A stretch of 64,000 nucleotides of DNA, taken from the NCBI RefSeq assembly GCF_900114355.1, contig NZ_FOSS01000002.1, positions 387,491 to 451,490 on the forward strand, given 5' to 3'. This document shows, piece by piece, positions 56,161-64,000 of the stretch. Position 1 is the first letter of the stretch. The number at the start of each line of letters is the position of its first letter. Position numbers and translations under genes: made by a program. This DNA is from Lysobacter sp. cf310 (GTDB taxonomy: Bacteria; Pseudomonadota; Gammaproteobacteria; Xanthomonadales; Xanthomonadaceae). The notes below the pieces were generated by a model. It saw only the letters and a list, made by a program, of their open reading frames with translations. It did not search any database and had not been told where the DNA came from.

Positions 56161-56371
56161 CTCAGGCGGAGGCGCCTGAGCTTTGGTGGATACCCCGCTT
56201 GCGCGGGAGGATCCTGATTCGATCGCGAAGGTGGGGGTCGGGGGAGTTCAGCATGGCGCTGATTCACTGGACCCCCGCTTTCGCGGGATGACGCAATGGC
56301 ATCGCGAATGCGGGGAACCAGGGAATCCAGCATGGCGCTGAAAGCACTGCCCCCGCTTTCGCGGAGTGACC
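56161..56371. repeat. CCCGCTTTCGCGGG-type repeats between mtaD and efp
   Basis: Three stems of the form CCCGCTTxCGCGGG near 56193-56209, 56272-56290 and 56350-56370. The last two lie in a ~75 bp direct repeat that also shares CAGCATGGCGCTGA. A separate perfect palindrome CTCAGGCG-GAGG-CGCCTGAG stands at 56161-56180. No gene is visible in 56038-56413. Confidence 0.7.
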
Positions 56372-56413
56372 CGATGGCAAAGCCTTGGCCACAAGCGGCC
56401 AAGGGCCCTCGCG

Positions 56414-56980
56414 TCACTTCACCCGGCTGACGTATTCGCCGGAACGGGTGTCGACCTTGATGATTTCGTCCTGGCCCACGAACAGCGGCACGCGCACCAC
56501 CGCGCCGGTTTCCAGGGTGGCCGGCTTGCCGCCGCCGCCCGAGGTATCGCCGCGCACGCCCGGGTCGGTCTCGGTGATCTTGAGCTCGACGAAGTTCGGC
56601 GGCTGGACCGCGATCGGCACGCCGTTCCACAGCGTCACCACGCACTCTTCCTCGCCCTTGAGCCACTTCTCGGCGCCGCCCATGCCGGCCTTGTCGGACT
56701 GGACCTGCTCGAACGACTCCTGGTTCATGAAGTGCCAGTACTCGCCGTCGGAGTACAGGTACTGCATGTCGGTGTCGACCACGTCGGCCTGTTCGACGCT
56801 GTCGGTGGCCTTCATGGTCATTTCGACCACGCGGCCCGACTTGATGCTGCGGTACTTGATGCGGGTGAAGGCCTGGCCCTTGCCCGGCTTGACGTACTCG
56901 GTCTCGGTGATGATGCACGGGTCGTTATTGACCAGGATCTTCTGTCCGGTCTTGACGTCGTTCATGCCCAAGCTGGCCAT
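56414..56980 (-). CDS. efp: Elongation factor P
   Basis: 188 aa, three-domain EF-P that relieves ribosome stalling at polyproline. The modified lysine is Lys34 in VKPGKGQAF, consistent with beta-lysylation rather than rhamnosylation (which uses Arg). Later domains: [49 protein letters not shown]-type OB folds. Divergent from epmB, whose product acts on this modification. Confidence 0.97.
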   Translation of the reverse strand: MASLGMNDVKTGQKILVNNDPCIITETEYVKPGKGQAFTRIKYRSIKSGRVVEMTMKATDSVEQADVVDTDMQYLYSDGEYWHFMNQESFEQVQSDKAGMGGAEKWLKGEEECVVTLWNGVPIAVQPPNFVELKITETDPGVRGDTSGGGGKPATLETGAVVRVPLFVGQDEIIKVDTRSGEYVSRVK

Positions 56981-57198
56981 GCTGAAACTCCTGCGAATGT
57001 AAGAATGAGGCGGTTGCGCCGGCCGGTGCGCGGGGCCCCGACGGGTCGGGGCCGCCGTACCGACGGCGGGAGGCTAGAATGTCGGGCTGCGCCAGCCACC
57101 GCCGCCGAAAGGCCGGGCGGGACGCGAACGGGACCGGAGCCGGGGGAAGCCCCTGGGCGCCGGACCCACGAAACCGGATCCATACAAGCTAGCCCCGC

Positions 57199-58230
57199 AT
57201 GATACCCGCAGCCCCGGCCTCCATACAGCCGCAGCCCCTCCCGCACCCCGGCGCGTCCGCGCGCTGGCAGGCGCTGTGGCGCGATGCGGTGCGCGATCCG
57301 CGCGAGCTGCTGGCCCTGCTGGGGCTGGACGGCGTCGCCGCCGGGGTGTCGGACGAGGCCGCGGCGCAGTTCCCGCTGCGGGTGCCGCGCGGCTTCGTCG
57401 CGCGCATGCGCGCCGGCGACCCGCACGACCCGCTGCTGCGCCAGGTCCTGCCTCTGGACCAGGAGCTGCGACCCATGCCCGGCTACGTCCTGGACCCGGT
57501 CGGCGACGGCCTGGCCAAGGCCGGCGACGGGGTGATCCGCAAGTACCGCGGGCGCGCCCTGCTGGTCACCACCGGCAGCTGCGCGATCCACTGCCGCTAC
57601 TGCTTCCGCCGCCACTTCCCCTATGCCGAGGAAACCGCGGCCGCGGCCGGCTGGCGCGCCGCGATCGACCTGATCGCAGCCGACCCGGAGATCGACGAGG
57701 TCATCCTGTCCGGCGGCGACCCCTGGTCGCTGGCCACCCCTAAGCTGGCCGAGCTGACCCAGGCCCTGGCCGCAGTCCCGCACCTCAAGCGCCTGCGCGT
57801 CCACACCCGCCTGCCGGTGGTCCTGCCCGAGCGCGTGGACGCGCCGCTGCTGGCCTGGCTGCGCGCCCTGCCCTGGCCGGTCACCGTGGTCCTGCACGCC
57901 AATCACGCCCAGGAGTTCGACGCCGCCGTCGATGCCGCCCTGGGCCGGCTGCGCGCCGCCGGCGCGACCCTGCTCAACCAGGCCGTGCTGCTGCGCGGCG
58001 TCAACGATAGCGTCGAGGCGCTCGCAGATTTGAGCGAGCGTGGTTTCCGTGCCGGCGTCCTGCCGTACTATCTGCATCAGCTCGATCGTGTGCAGGGGGC
58101 TGCGCACTTCGAAATCGAAGACGAACGTGCCCGCGCGCTGCATCGCGCGCTGGCCGCGCGGCTTTCTGGCTACCTGGTTCCAAAACTGGTGCGCGAGATC
58201 GCCGGAGATCCCGGAAAGCGACCGCTGTAA
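57199..58230 (+). CDS. epmB: EF-P beta-lysylation enzyme EpmB (lysine 2,3-aminomutase-like)
   Basis: 343 aa radical-SAM enzyme that makes (R)-beta-lysine for attachment to EF-P Lys34. The cluster motif is C128-x3-C132-x2-C135 in GSCAIHCRYCFRRHFPY; further family stretches are LSGGDPWSLATPKLAEL and VLLRGVNDSVEALADLSE. The EpmA ligase is not within the window. Stops and starts are independent of efp. Confidence 0.95.
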   Translation: MIPAAPASIQPQPLPHPGASARWQALWRDAVRDPRELLALLGLDGVAAGVSDEAAAQFPLRVPRGFVARMRAGDPHDPLLRQVLPLDQELRPMPGYVLDPVGDGLAKAGDGVIRKYRGRALLVTTGSCAIHCRYCFRRHFPYAEETAAAAGWRAAIDLIAADPEIDEVILSGGDPWSLATPKLAELTQALAAVPHLKRLRVHTRLPVVLPERVDAPLLAWLRALPWPVTVVLHANHAQEFDAAVDAALGRLRAAGATLLNQAVLLRGVNDSVEALADLSERGFRAGVLPYYLHQLDRVQGAAHFEIEDERARALHRALAARLSGYLVPKLVREIAGDPGKRPL

Positions 58231-58292
58231 CGCGGTTCGCATGGACTCCGGCCCGGCCTTCGTGTCATAAACGCGGGCCACGGAGGTGGTGA

Positions 58293-60368
58293 ATGCAATT
58301 CGGCAAAGACATGGTGCTGCGCCTGCTGATCGTCGACGACAGCGTCGAGGCGGCGGAAGCCATCGTCAGCGGTCTACGCAACAGCGGCATCGCCGTGCGA
58401 CCGTCGCGTCCCGAGAACGAAACCGAGCTGGCCGCGCAGGTGCTGCAGCAGCCCGACCTGGTGCTGGCCGCGCGCGACGCGCGCAACCTGCCGCTGCCCA
58501 AGGTCATGCAGCAGGTCGACAGCACCGGCAAGGACCTGCCGGTCCTGGTCCTGCTGGACAACGTCGACGACACCGGCCTGCTGGAAGTCCTGTCGATGGG
58601 CGCGCGCAGCGTGATCCTGCGCGGTCACACCGACCACGTGCAGAACGTGGTCCGCGCCGAATGGGCCGACCTGGAAGCGCGCCGCTCGCTGCGCCGCCTG
58701 GAAGCCCAGGTGCGCGAGACCGAGCGCCGCTGCGACACCCTGATCGATTCCTCGCGCGAGCCCATCGCCTACATCCACGAAGGCATGCACATCCGCGCCA
58801 ACGCGGCCTACCTGGATATCTTCGGTTTCGAATCCTTCGAAGAGATCGAGGGCATGTCGCTGCTGGACCTGGTCGCACCCGGCCAGGTCGACGGCTTCAA
58901 GCAACTGCTCAAGCAGTTGTCCAAGGGCGAGGCGCCGCCGCCGCGTTACGAAACCGAGGCGCGCGCGCTCGACGGCAGCCATTTCGCCGCGGTCATGGAA
59001 TTCACGCCGGCCAGCTACGAAGGCGAGCAGTGCCTGCAGGTGATCCTGCGCCGCCAGGAGTTCGACCCCGAACTGGCGCGCGAGGTCGAGGCCCTGCGCC
59101 AGCGCGACCAGGTCACCGGCCTGCTCAACCGCGCCACCTTCCTGCGCGCGCTCGAGGACGCGGTGTCCGACGCCGCCCAGAACAACACCCACCACGGCCT
59201 GCTGCTGATCGAACCCGATCATTACGCGCGCCTGCTGCAGGAAATCGGCCTGGACGCGTCCGACGAGCTGATCGCCGCGTTCGGCGAGCGCCTGCGCACC
59301 GTGATCGGCCCCGACGACGTCGCCGCGCGTTTCTCCGAGCACCAGTTCGCGGTGCTCACGCCCAACTGCGACTACCACGCGACCTCGGCCCTGGCCGACC
59401 GCCTGCGCACCGCCTTCGCCGACCACGTGCTGGAAACCCCCAGCCGCTCGCTCAACACCACCGTCAGCATCGGCGGCGTGCAGATCGGCGAGAAGATCGC
59501 CAGCGTCACCGCGGTGCTGGGCAAGGCCAGCCAGTGCGTGCTGTCCAGCATCGGCGTGGGCGGCAACCGCACCGAACTGTTCGACCCGGGCGCGGCCGAC
59601 CGCGCCGAGTCCGAACGCGTCGAAGCCTGGGTCACGCGCATCCGCGACGCGCTGGACGCCGACCGCTTCCTGATGAACTACCAGCCGCTGATCAATCTGC
59701 ACGGCGAGCCGATGGAGATGTACGAGGCCTACCTGCGCATGCAGGGCGAGCCCGGCGAACTGGTGCAGCCGCTGAGCTTCCTGCAGATCGCCGAGGAGCA
59801 CGGGCTGTTGTGGGAAATCGACCGCTGGGTGGTCGGCAAGGCCATCCAGGTCATCGGCGATCGCCTGCGCGCCGGCAAGCGCACCACCTTGCTGGTCAAG
59901 ATCACCCAGGCCTCGCTGCAGGACGAAAGCCTGCTCCAGCACATCGAAGAGCAGCTGGCGCGGCAGAACGCCGAAGGCAGCCTGCTGGTGCTGCAGCTGC
60001 CCGAGTCCAAGGTCTTCACCCACCTGCGCGCGGCGCAGGAATTCCAGGCCCGGGTCTCGCGTTTCGGCGTGCGCGTGGGCCTGGAACAGTTCGGCTCGGG
60101 CCTGAACTCGTTCCAGATGCTCAGCCATTTCGATGCTTCGTTCCTGAAGATCGACCGTGCCTTCATGGAAGACCTGCCCAGCAGCGCCGACCACCAGCAG
60201 CGCATCCGCGAGATCGCCAGCAAGGCGCGCGAACTGGGCAAGCAGACCATCGCCGAGTTCGTCCAGGACGCGGCCAGCATGTCCTTCCTGTTCGCCGCCG
60301 GCATCGATTACGCCCAGGGCCACTTCCTGGCCGCGGCGGGTCCGGATATGGATTACGACTTCCAGTAA
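58293..60368 (+). CDS. fimX: FimX-like c-di-GMP receptor (REC-PAS-GGDEF-EAL)
   Basis: 691 aa. Order: degenerate receiver (about 8-125; LLIVDDSVEAAEA), PAS (about 145-260; FDTLIDSSREPIAYI-type), degenerate GGDEF (about 275-430) where the active-site motif reads SEHQF, and degenerate EAL (about 445-685) where the EAL position reads EAY in MYEAYLRM. Loss of both catalytic motifs fits a c-di-GMP-binding effector. FimX in Pseudomonas and Xanthomonas controls type IV pilus assembly and twitching. GGAGGTGGTGA precedes the ATG. Confidence 0.88.
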   Translation: MQFGKDMVLRLLIVDDSVEAAEAIVSGLRNSGIAVRPSRPENETELAAQVLQQPDLVLAARDARNLPLPKVMQQVDSTGKDLPVLVLLDNVDDTGLLEVLSMGARSVILRGHTDHVQNVVRAEWADLEARRSLRRLEAQVRETERRCDTLIDSSREPIAYIHEGMHIRANAAYLDIFGFESFEEIEGMSLLDLVAPGQVDGFKQLLKQLSKGEAPPPRYETEARALDGSHFAAVMEFTPASYEGEQCLQVILRRQEFDPELAREVEALRQRDQVTGLLNRATFLRALEDAVSDAAQNNTHHGLLLIEPDHYARLLQEIGLDASDELIAAFGERLRTVIGPDDVAARFSEHQFAVLTPNCDYHATSALADRLRTAFADHVLETPSRSLNTTVSIGGVQIGEKIASVTAVLGKASQCVLSSIGVGGNRTELFDPGAADRAESERVEAWVTRIRDALDADRFLMNYQPLINLHGEPMEMYEAYLRMQGEPGELVQPLSFLQIAEEHGLLWEIDRWVVGKAIQVIGDRLRAGKRTTLLVKITQASLQDESLLQHIEEQLARQNAEGSLLVLQLPESKVFTHLRAAQEFQARVSRFGVRVGLEQFGSGLNSFQMLSHFDASFLKIDRAFMEDLPSSADHQQRIREIASKARELGKQTIAEFVQDAASMSFLFAAGIDYAQGHFLAAAGPDMDYDFQ

Positions 60369-60410
60369 GCGGCTACTCCGCATTCGAAGCCGAGCAAAAC
60401 CCCGCGCCGC

Positions 60411-60752
60411 CCCGCTCTTCCTCCCCCTTTGAAAAAGGGGGATCGAGGGGGATTTGCTTTTCCGCGCCACTGCCGCCGCAGCCCGACAGGCCCATCACCA
60501 ACGAATCGCGCGAACGGCGCTATATCCGCACACGCCGATTGAACGGGAACCTCAGCCCGATCCCACCCCATACAAATGCCCCCGCTCTTCCTCCCCCTTT
60601 AAAAAAGGGGGATCGAGGGGGATTTGCTTTTCCGCGCCACAGCCACCGCAGCCCGACAGGCCCATCACCAACGAATCGCGCGAACGGCGCTATATCCGCA
60701 CACGCCGATCGGAATAGGACCTCAGCCCGATCCCAACCTATACAAATGCACC
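60411..60752. repeat. ~169 bp tandem duplication carrying GATTTGC-type palindromes
   Basis: The unit starting GCTCTTCCTCCCCCTTTGAA at 60415 recurs at 60584 (period 169 bp). It includes CCCCCTTTGAAAAAGGGGG, GAGGGGGATTTGCTTTTCCG, the unique filler ACGAATCGCGCGAACGGCGC and the tail CAGCCCGATCCCA. The two copies are nearly identical with a few substitutions. The second copy ends over the 3' end of the small gene at 60722. Confidence 0.85.
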
Positions 60753-61024
60753 GGCTTGATCTCCGCCCGCGCGATCACGCCCTTGGCCTCCAGATCCAGC
60801 TGCACCGCCTTCAGCCACCACCCCGCCGTCTTGCCCTGCGGAAACAGCGCCTCCGGCAGCAGCGGCAGCAACGCCTCCTTCGCCTCCGGCACCTTCAGCC
60901 CCGGCGCCGCCTTCGGCAGCACCGCCAGCAACGCCTTGCGCATCGCCGTGTATTTGGCGCGATCCACCCGCTCGGTCTTGCCGGGCGTGTTGACGTTCTC
61001 GATCTCGACCTTGTCCTCAGGCAT
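60722..61024 (-). CDS. DUF6958-like small protein
   Basis: 100 aa soluble protein. It reads VEIENVNTPGKTERVDRAKYTAMRKALLAVLP, then TAGWWLKAVQLDLEAKGVIAR and VHLYRL, a compact helical/winged-helix-like pattern I associate with DUF6958. Its start overlaps the end of the DUF6151-like gene. Function unknown; controlled by the same TetR operon. Confidence 0.7.
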   Translation of the reverse strand: MPEDKVEIENVNTPGKTERVDRAKYTAMRKALLAVLPKAAPGLKVPEAKEALLPLLPEALFPQGKTAGWWLKAVQLDLEAKGVIARAEIKPVHLYRLGSG

Positions 61025-61553
61025 CGACTTTCCCTCCCACCTCGATCTTCGGATTGCGCAGCCCCATCGCGACCCAGGCGGCGAACAACTTGGCGTAGAA
61101 GCGCACCGTGTGGGTCTTCAGATTGGGGAGGTCGTCCGGCACCCGCGACGCATCGGCCAGATCGCCGACCATCGTGCGCAGCTGCGGCCGCGGCCGCGTC
61201 GCCGCCGGCCATAGGTGCGAATACACGCTGAGCCAGTGCGCGCCCTTCATCTCCAGGAACAGCGGCGTGTTGCAGCAGGTCGCGACCACGCGGCGCGAAC
61301 CGGCGCCGGGGCTGAGGCGGAACTCGGCCAACTGCGCCGCGTCGGCCAGGATGCGGATGCGGTCCTTGCGGTACTCCGCGCTGGGCGTGGCGCGATACGG
61401 CGTGAGCATGCTGCTCGCGCCGGGCAGCGTCGCCAGGCGATCGGCGGCCTCGCGGCAGCTGTCGCACAGGCATTCGGACACCAGGATCGGCGCGCCGCTG
61501 ACTTCCAGACGGGTGCGCCCGCAGGCGCAGGCCAGGCTCGTGGTCTCGTTCAT
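61017..61553 (-). CDS. DUF6151-like (GFA-related) zinc protein
   Basis: 178 aa. N-terminal cysteines LACACGRTRLEV and ECLCDSCREAADRL suggest a zinc-bound fold like the GFA (glutathione-dependent formaldehyde-activating) superfamily; a later CCNTPLFLEM resembles the third GFA cysteine block. Second gene of the TetR operon (start overlaps the tetR stop, ATGA). Substrate unknown. Confidence 0.7.
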   Translation of the reverse strand: MNETTSLACACGRTRLEVSGAPILVSECLCDSCREAADRLATLPGASSMLTPYRATPSAEYRKDRIRILADAAQLAEFRLSPGAGSRRVVATCCNTPLFLEMKGAHWLSVYSHLWPAATRPRPQLRTMVGDLADASRVPDDLPNLKTHTVRFYAKLFAAWVAMGLRNPKIEVGGKVDA

Positions 61554-62188
61554 GCCGCTTGCTCCTGCACGACGTGGAACAGATGCCGGATGTACCGGTC
61601 CAGATGATCCAGCGCTTCGCGCGCATGCGCGGGATCGTTGCCGGCCTTGGCCAGCACGAAGCCGCCCTGGATCACCGCCTGGGTATGCCGCGCCAGGCTG
61701 GCGGCGCTCCAGTCGTGCGCGTCGATGCCGCGATCGCGGCGCGCGCGTTCGATGTCGGCCTCCAGCGTGGCGGTGTGGCCGAAGATGCTGCGGCCGCAGG
61801 CGTCGCGGATCTCGGGCGCGCTGCGATGCACCTCCTGCGCCATGGTCCCGACCAGGCAGGTGAACTCGGCCAGGTCGCCGGCGATGATCGCCTTGCGGAA
61901 CGCGACATAGGCCAGCACGCGGTCCAGTGCATCGGCGGGTTCGTGGTACGGCGCCGCGGCGAAGAAGGCGGTGGTGGTCTCGGCCCAGAACTCGGCCGCG
62001 GCGACGCCCAGCGCGTCCTTGCTGCCGAAGTGATGGAAGAACGCGCCCTTGGTCACGCCGGCCGCCGCGCACAGCTCGTCGACCGTCGTAGCCGCATAGC
62101 CCTTGGCGCGGATCACGTCGCGTGCCGCCTCCAGGAGTCTGAGTCGTGCGCCGCCGCGCTCGGGCGATTGCTTGGTAGGTCTGGCCAT
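61550..62188 (-). CDS. TetR-family transcriptional regulator
   Basis: 212 aa. The N-terminal helix-turn-helix is LLEAARDVIRAKGYAATTVDELCAAAGVTKGAFFHHFGSKDAL-type, the hallmark of TetR proteins; the C-terminal ligand domain is unspecific. First gene of a three-gene overlapping operon and probably autoregulated through the palindrome at 62196-62217, just upstream of its start. Confidence 0.92.
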   Translation of the reverse strand: MARPTKQSPERGGARLRLLEAARDVIRAKGYAATTVDELCAAAGVTKGAFFHHFGSKDALGVAAAEFWAETTTAFFAAAPYHEPADALDRVLAYVAFRKAIIAGDLAEFTCLVGTMAQEVHRSAPEIRDACGRSIFGHTATLEADIERARRDRGIDAHDWSAASLARHTQAVIQGGFVLAKAGNDPAHAREALDHLDRYIRHLFHVVQEQAA

Positions 62189-62195
62189 GGCCTAA

Positions 62196-62217
62196 ACATA
62201 CCAAATAGTCGGTATGT
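62196..62217. promoter_or_regulatory. TetR-type operator
   Basis: ACATACC-AAATAGTC-GGTATGT, a perfect 7 bp inverted repeat with an 8 bp spacer, 7 nt upstream of the regulator start. The sequence is of the kind bound by AcrR/NemR-type TetR regulators. It is placed to block transcription of its own operon. Confidence 0.8.
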
Positions 62218-62329
62218 GTCAACCCCTCCCTTCAGCCCCGCCCTGATCCCGCATCCGCCCTCCCCAACAGGAGCGGCGCAAGCCGCGCCCCACCCGCCCA
62301 CGAATCCCGGACCCGCCCCCAGCCCCAAA

Positions 62330-62353
62330 GAAAAAGCCCGCCATCCGGCGGGC
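62330..62353 (-). terminator. Intrinsic terminator of htpX
   Basis: GCCCGCC-GGAT-GGCGGGC followed by TTTTTC on the minus strand, 28 nt after the htpX stop. Nothing else is seen in 62218-62329. Confidence 0.85.
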
Positions 62354-62380
62354 TTCTTCCTGACTATCGGCAGCGCTGGA

Positions 62381-63289
62381 TTAGCGCGCCACCACCGACC
62401 CGCGCACCGTCTCGACCGGCGCATTGCGCAGCGCCGTGATGCGCTCTTCCAGCGGCGGGTGGCTGCGCAGCAGCTTGGACAGGCCGTGGCCGACCGCGCC
62501 GCTGATGCCGAACGCCTGCACCTGCTTGGGCAGGGTGCTCTCGCCGTAGGTCTGAGCCAGGCGCTCCAGCGCGCCGATCATCTTGTCGCGACCGGCCAGA
62601 CGCGCACCGCCGGCGTCGGCGCGGAACTCGCGATAACGCGAGAACCACATCGCGATCATGCTCGCGAACAGGCCGAACACCATGTCCAGCACGAACACGA
62701 TCACGTAGTAACCCAAGCCCGGGCCGCCGTCGCGGTTGCCGGACAGATAGCCGTCGATCACGCGGCCGACCAGGCGCGCCAGCACGATCACGAAGGTGTT
62801 GAGCACGCCCTGGACCAGCGCCATGGTCACCATGTCGCCGTTGGCGACGTGGCTGACCTCGTGGCCCAGCACCGCCTCGGCCTCGTCGCGGCTCATCGAG
62901 CGCAACAGGCCGGTGGACACCGCGACCAGCGCGTTGTTGCGGTTGGCGCCGGTGGCGAAGGCGTTGATCTCGGGTGCGTCGTAGATCGCGACCTCGGGCA
63001 TGCCGATGCCGGCCGCTTCGGCCTGGCGTCGCACCGTGTTCACCAGCCACTGCTCGGCTTCGTTGCGCGGCTGTTCGATCACGTACGCACCGGTGCTGCG
63101 CTTGGCCATCCACTTGGACAGCAGCAAGGACACGAACGAGCCGCCGAAGCCGAACAAGGTGGCCATGATCAGCAGCGAGCCGTTGCGCCCGGTGGTGATG
63201 CCGAACGACTGCAGCACCGCCAGCACGATGCTCAGCAGGGCAAGGACGGCCAGGTTGGTAGCGAGGAATAGAGCGATGCGTTTGAACAT
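62381..63289 (-). CDS. htpX: Heat-shock membrane protease HtpX (M48)
   Basis: 302 aa inner-membrane zinc metalloprotease for quality control of membrane proteins. Two N-terminal helices ([21 protein letters not shown] and [19 protein letters not shown]), the zinc motif HEVSH (His143, Glu144, His147), two further helices and the third-ligand region [15 protein letters not shown]. Full length. In E. coli it is Cpx-regulated; no regulatory site is evident here. Confidence 0.95.
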   Translation of the reverse strand: MFKRIALFLATNLAVLALLSIVLAVLQSFGITTGRNGSLLIMATLFGFGGSFVSLLLSKWMAKRSTGAYVIEQPRNEAEQWLVNTVRRQAEAAGIGMPEVAIYDAPEINAFATGANRNNALVAVSTGLLRSMSRDEAEAVLGHEVSHVANGDMVTMALVQGVLNTFVIVLARLVGRVIDGYLSGNRDGGPGLGYYVIVFVLDMVFGLFASMIAMWFSRYREFRADAGGARLAGRDKMIGALERLAQTYGESTLPKQVQAFGISGAVGHGLSKLLRSHPPLEERITALRNAPVETVRGSVVAR

Positions 63290-63486
63290 GGTCGTGGGGT
63301 GAACCGTACCCGCGCACCGTGCGCGGTCCGGAACAAAATGTGGCAGGCTCCCCGTGAATTCAAGTGAAACCCCGCCCCGCGCGGCTTTGCCCGGCGAGTC
63401 GGTTCAAGCAAGCGCCAGGCCTTCGATCGGGCTTGGGCTCGCGACCGCCGCACCACCCCGTCCCAGCACCCGCCGTCCGAACGCCC

Positions 63487-64000
63487 TTGCCCACGCCCCT
63501 GAATTCCAGCTACCGCGGCCGTTTCGCGCCCTCGCCCACCGGCGACCTGCACTTCGGTTCGCTGCTGGCCGCGTTCGGCAGTTGGCTGCTCGCGCGGCAT
63601 GCGCAGGGCACTTGGCTGGTGCGCATAGAAGACCTCGATCCGCCACGCGAAGTCGCCGGCGCGGCCGAGCGCCAGTTGCGCGCCTTGAGCGCGTTCGGCC
63701 TGGAATCCGACGAACCCGTGCTGCGCCAGAGCGAGCGCGGCGAACGCTACCGCCAGGCGCTGGACGATCTGCTCGCGCGCGACCTCGCCTTCCCCTGCCA
63801 TTGCAGCCGCAGCGACCTGGCCGCGGTCGGCGGCATCCACCGCCGCTGCGTGGCCGCGCCGGAACGCCCCGGGCGTACGCCGGCGATCCGCCTGCGCGTG
63901 GCCGACGCCAGCGTGGTCGAGTTCCAGGACCGCATCCGCGGCCTGCAGACGCAGGATGTCGCGCGCGCAGTCGGCGACGTGGTACTGCGCCGCGCCGACG
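63487..64000 (+). CDS. gluQ: Glutamyl-Q tRNA(Asp) synthetase, start only (right edge)
   Basis: At least 171 codons, continuing past the window. SYRGRFAPSPTGDLHFGSLL carries the class I HIGH-like motif (LHFG) of GluQRS; VRIEDLDPPREV follows, and FPCHCSRSDL with HRRC gives the zinc site. The product attaches Glu to queuosine in tRNA-Asp. TTG at 63487 is the likeliest start, with no strong ribosome site seen. KMSKS-type end not visible. Confidence 0.88.
   Translation, partial: MPTPLNSSYRGRFAPSPTGDLHFGSLLAAFGSWLLARHAQGTWLVRIEDLDPPREVAGAAERQLRALSAFGLESDEPVLRQSERGERYRQALDDLLARDLAFPCHCSRSDLAAVGGIHRRCVAAPERPGRTPAIRLRVADASVVEFQDRIRGLQTQDVARAVGDVVLRRAD

Overview
The window looks like a chromosome segment of a Lysobacter-type member of the Xanthomonadaceae (Gammaproteobacteria). 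Reasons: about 65-70% GC with strong G/C at third codon positions; an arginine cluster of the Xanthomonas type (N-acetylornithine carbamoyltransferase, acetylcitrulline deacetylase, fused N-acetylglutamate synthase-kinase, then argC, argH, proB, proA); a FimX-like protein; a DksA-like protein with a histone-H1-like tail; and dispersed intergenic palindromes of the kind common in this family. I see no insertion sequence, integrase, CRISPR array, rRNA or tRNA gene. The species assignment is inference.

Layout. 1-6167 (minus) is the N-terminal part of a giant trimeric autotransporter adhesin whose C-terminal anchor lies beyond the left edge. A gene-poor 0.9 kb stretch follows. 7072-11666 holds a histidine kinase, a periplasmic two-component-type propeller protein without an output domain, and an OmpR-type response regulator; a CRP/Clp-like box lies upstream of the regulator. 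11983-13251 is an S41 peptidase. 13899-19599 is a complete pgaABCD operon (poly-N-acetylglucosamine biofilm polysaccharide), preceded by an intrinsic terminator and a near-perfect sigma-54 promoter. 19768-28013 is a mixed region of small membrane, secreted and hypothetical genes, a UDG-superfamily protein, a HIT protein and a methyltransferase. It contains a cobalamin riboswitch with its own promoter on the minus strand, upstream of genes with no known B12 role.

28145-40793 (minus) reads argF'-argG-argE'-argB(NAGS/K)-GNAT-argC-argH-proB-proA-S15-type hydrolase, mostly with overlapping or closely spaced starts. 41123-51000 holds a periplasmic protein, cysS, sufE, an MFS transporter, the DksA-like protein, yidD, pyrC, an M23 peptidase and a diguanylate cyclase. 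51384-56037 (minus) holds folE2, a squalene/phytoene-synthase-like protein, gph, ubiG and an MTA/SAH-deaminase-type amidohydrolase. 56414-58230 is the divergent efp/epmB pair. 58293-60368 encodes the FimX-like GGDEF-EAL receptor. 60722-62188 is a three-gene TetR operon with a clear palindromic operator. htpX and the start of gluQ close the window.

A c-di-GMP and surface-life theme connects several loci: Pga synthesis (PgaCD is c-di-GMP-activated in E. coli), a diguanylate cyclase with an intact I-site, FimX, a Clp-like box and the giant adhesin. The least explained element is the cobalamin riboswitch unit near 25.0-27.0 kb.
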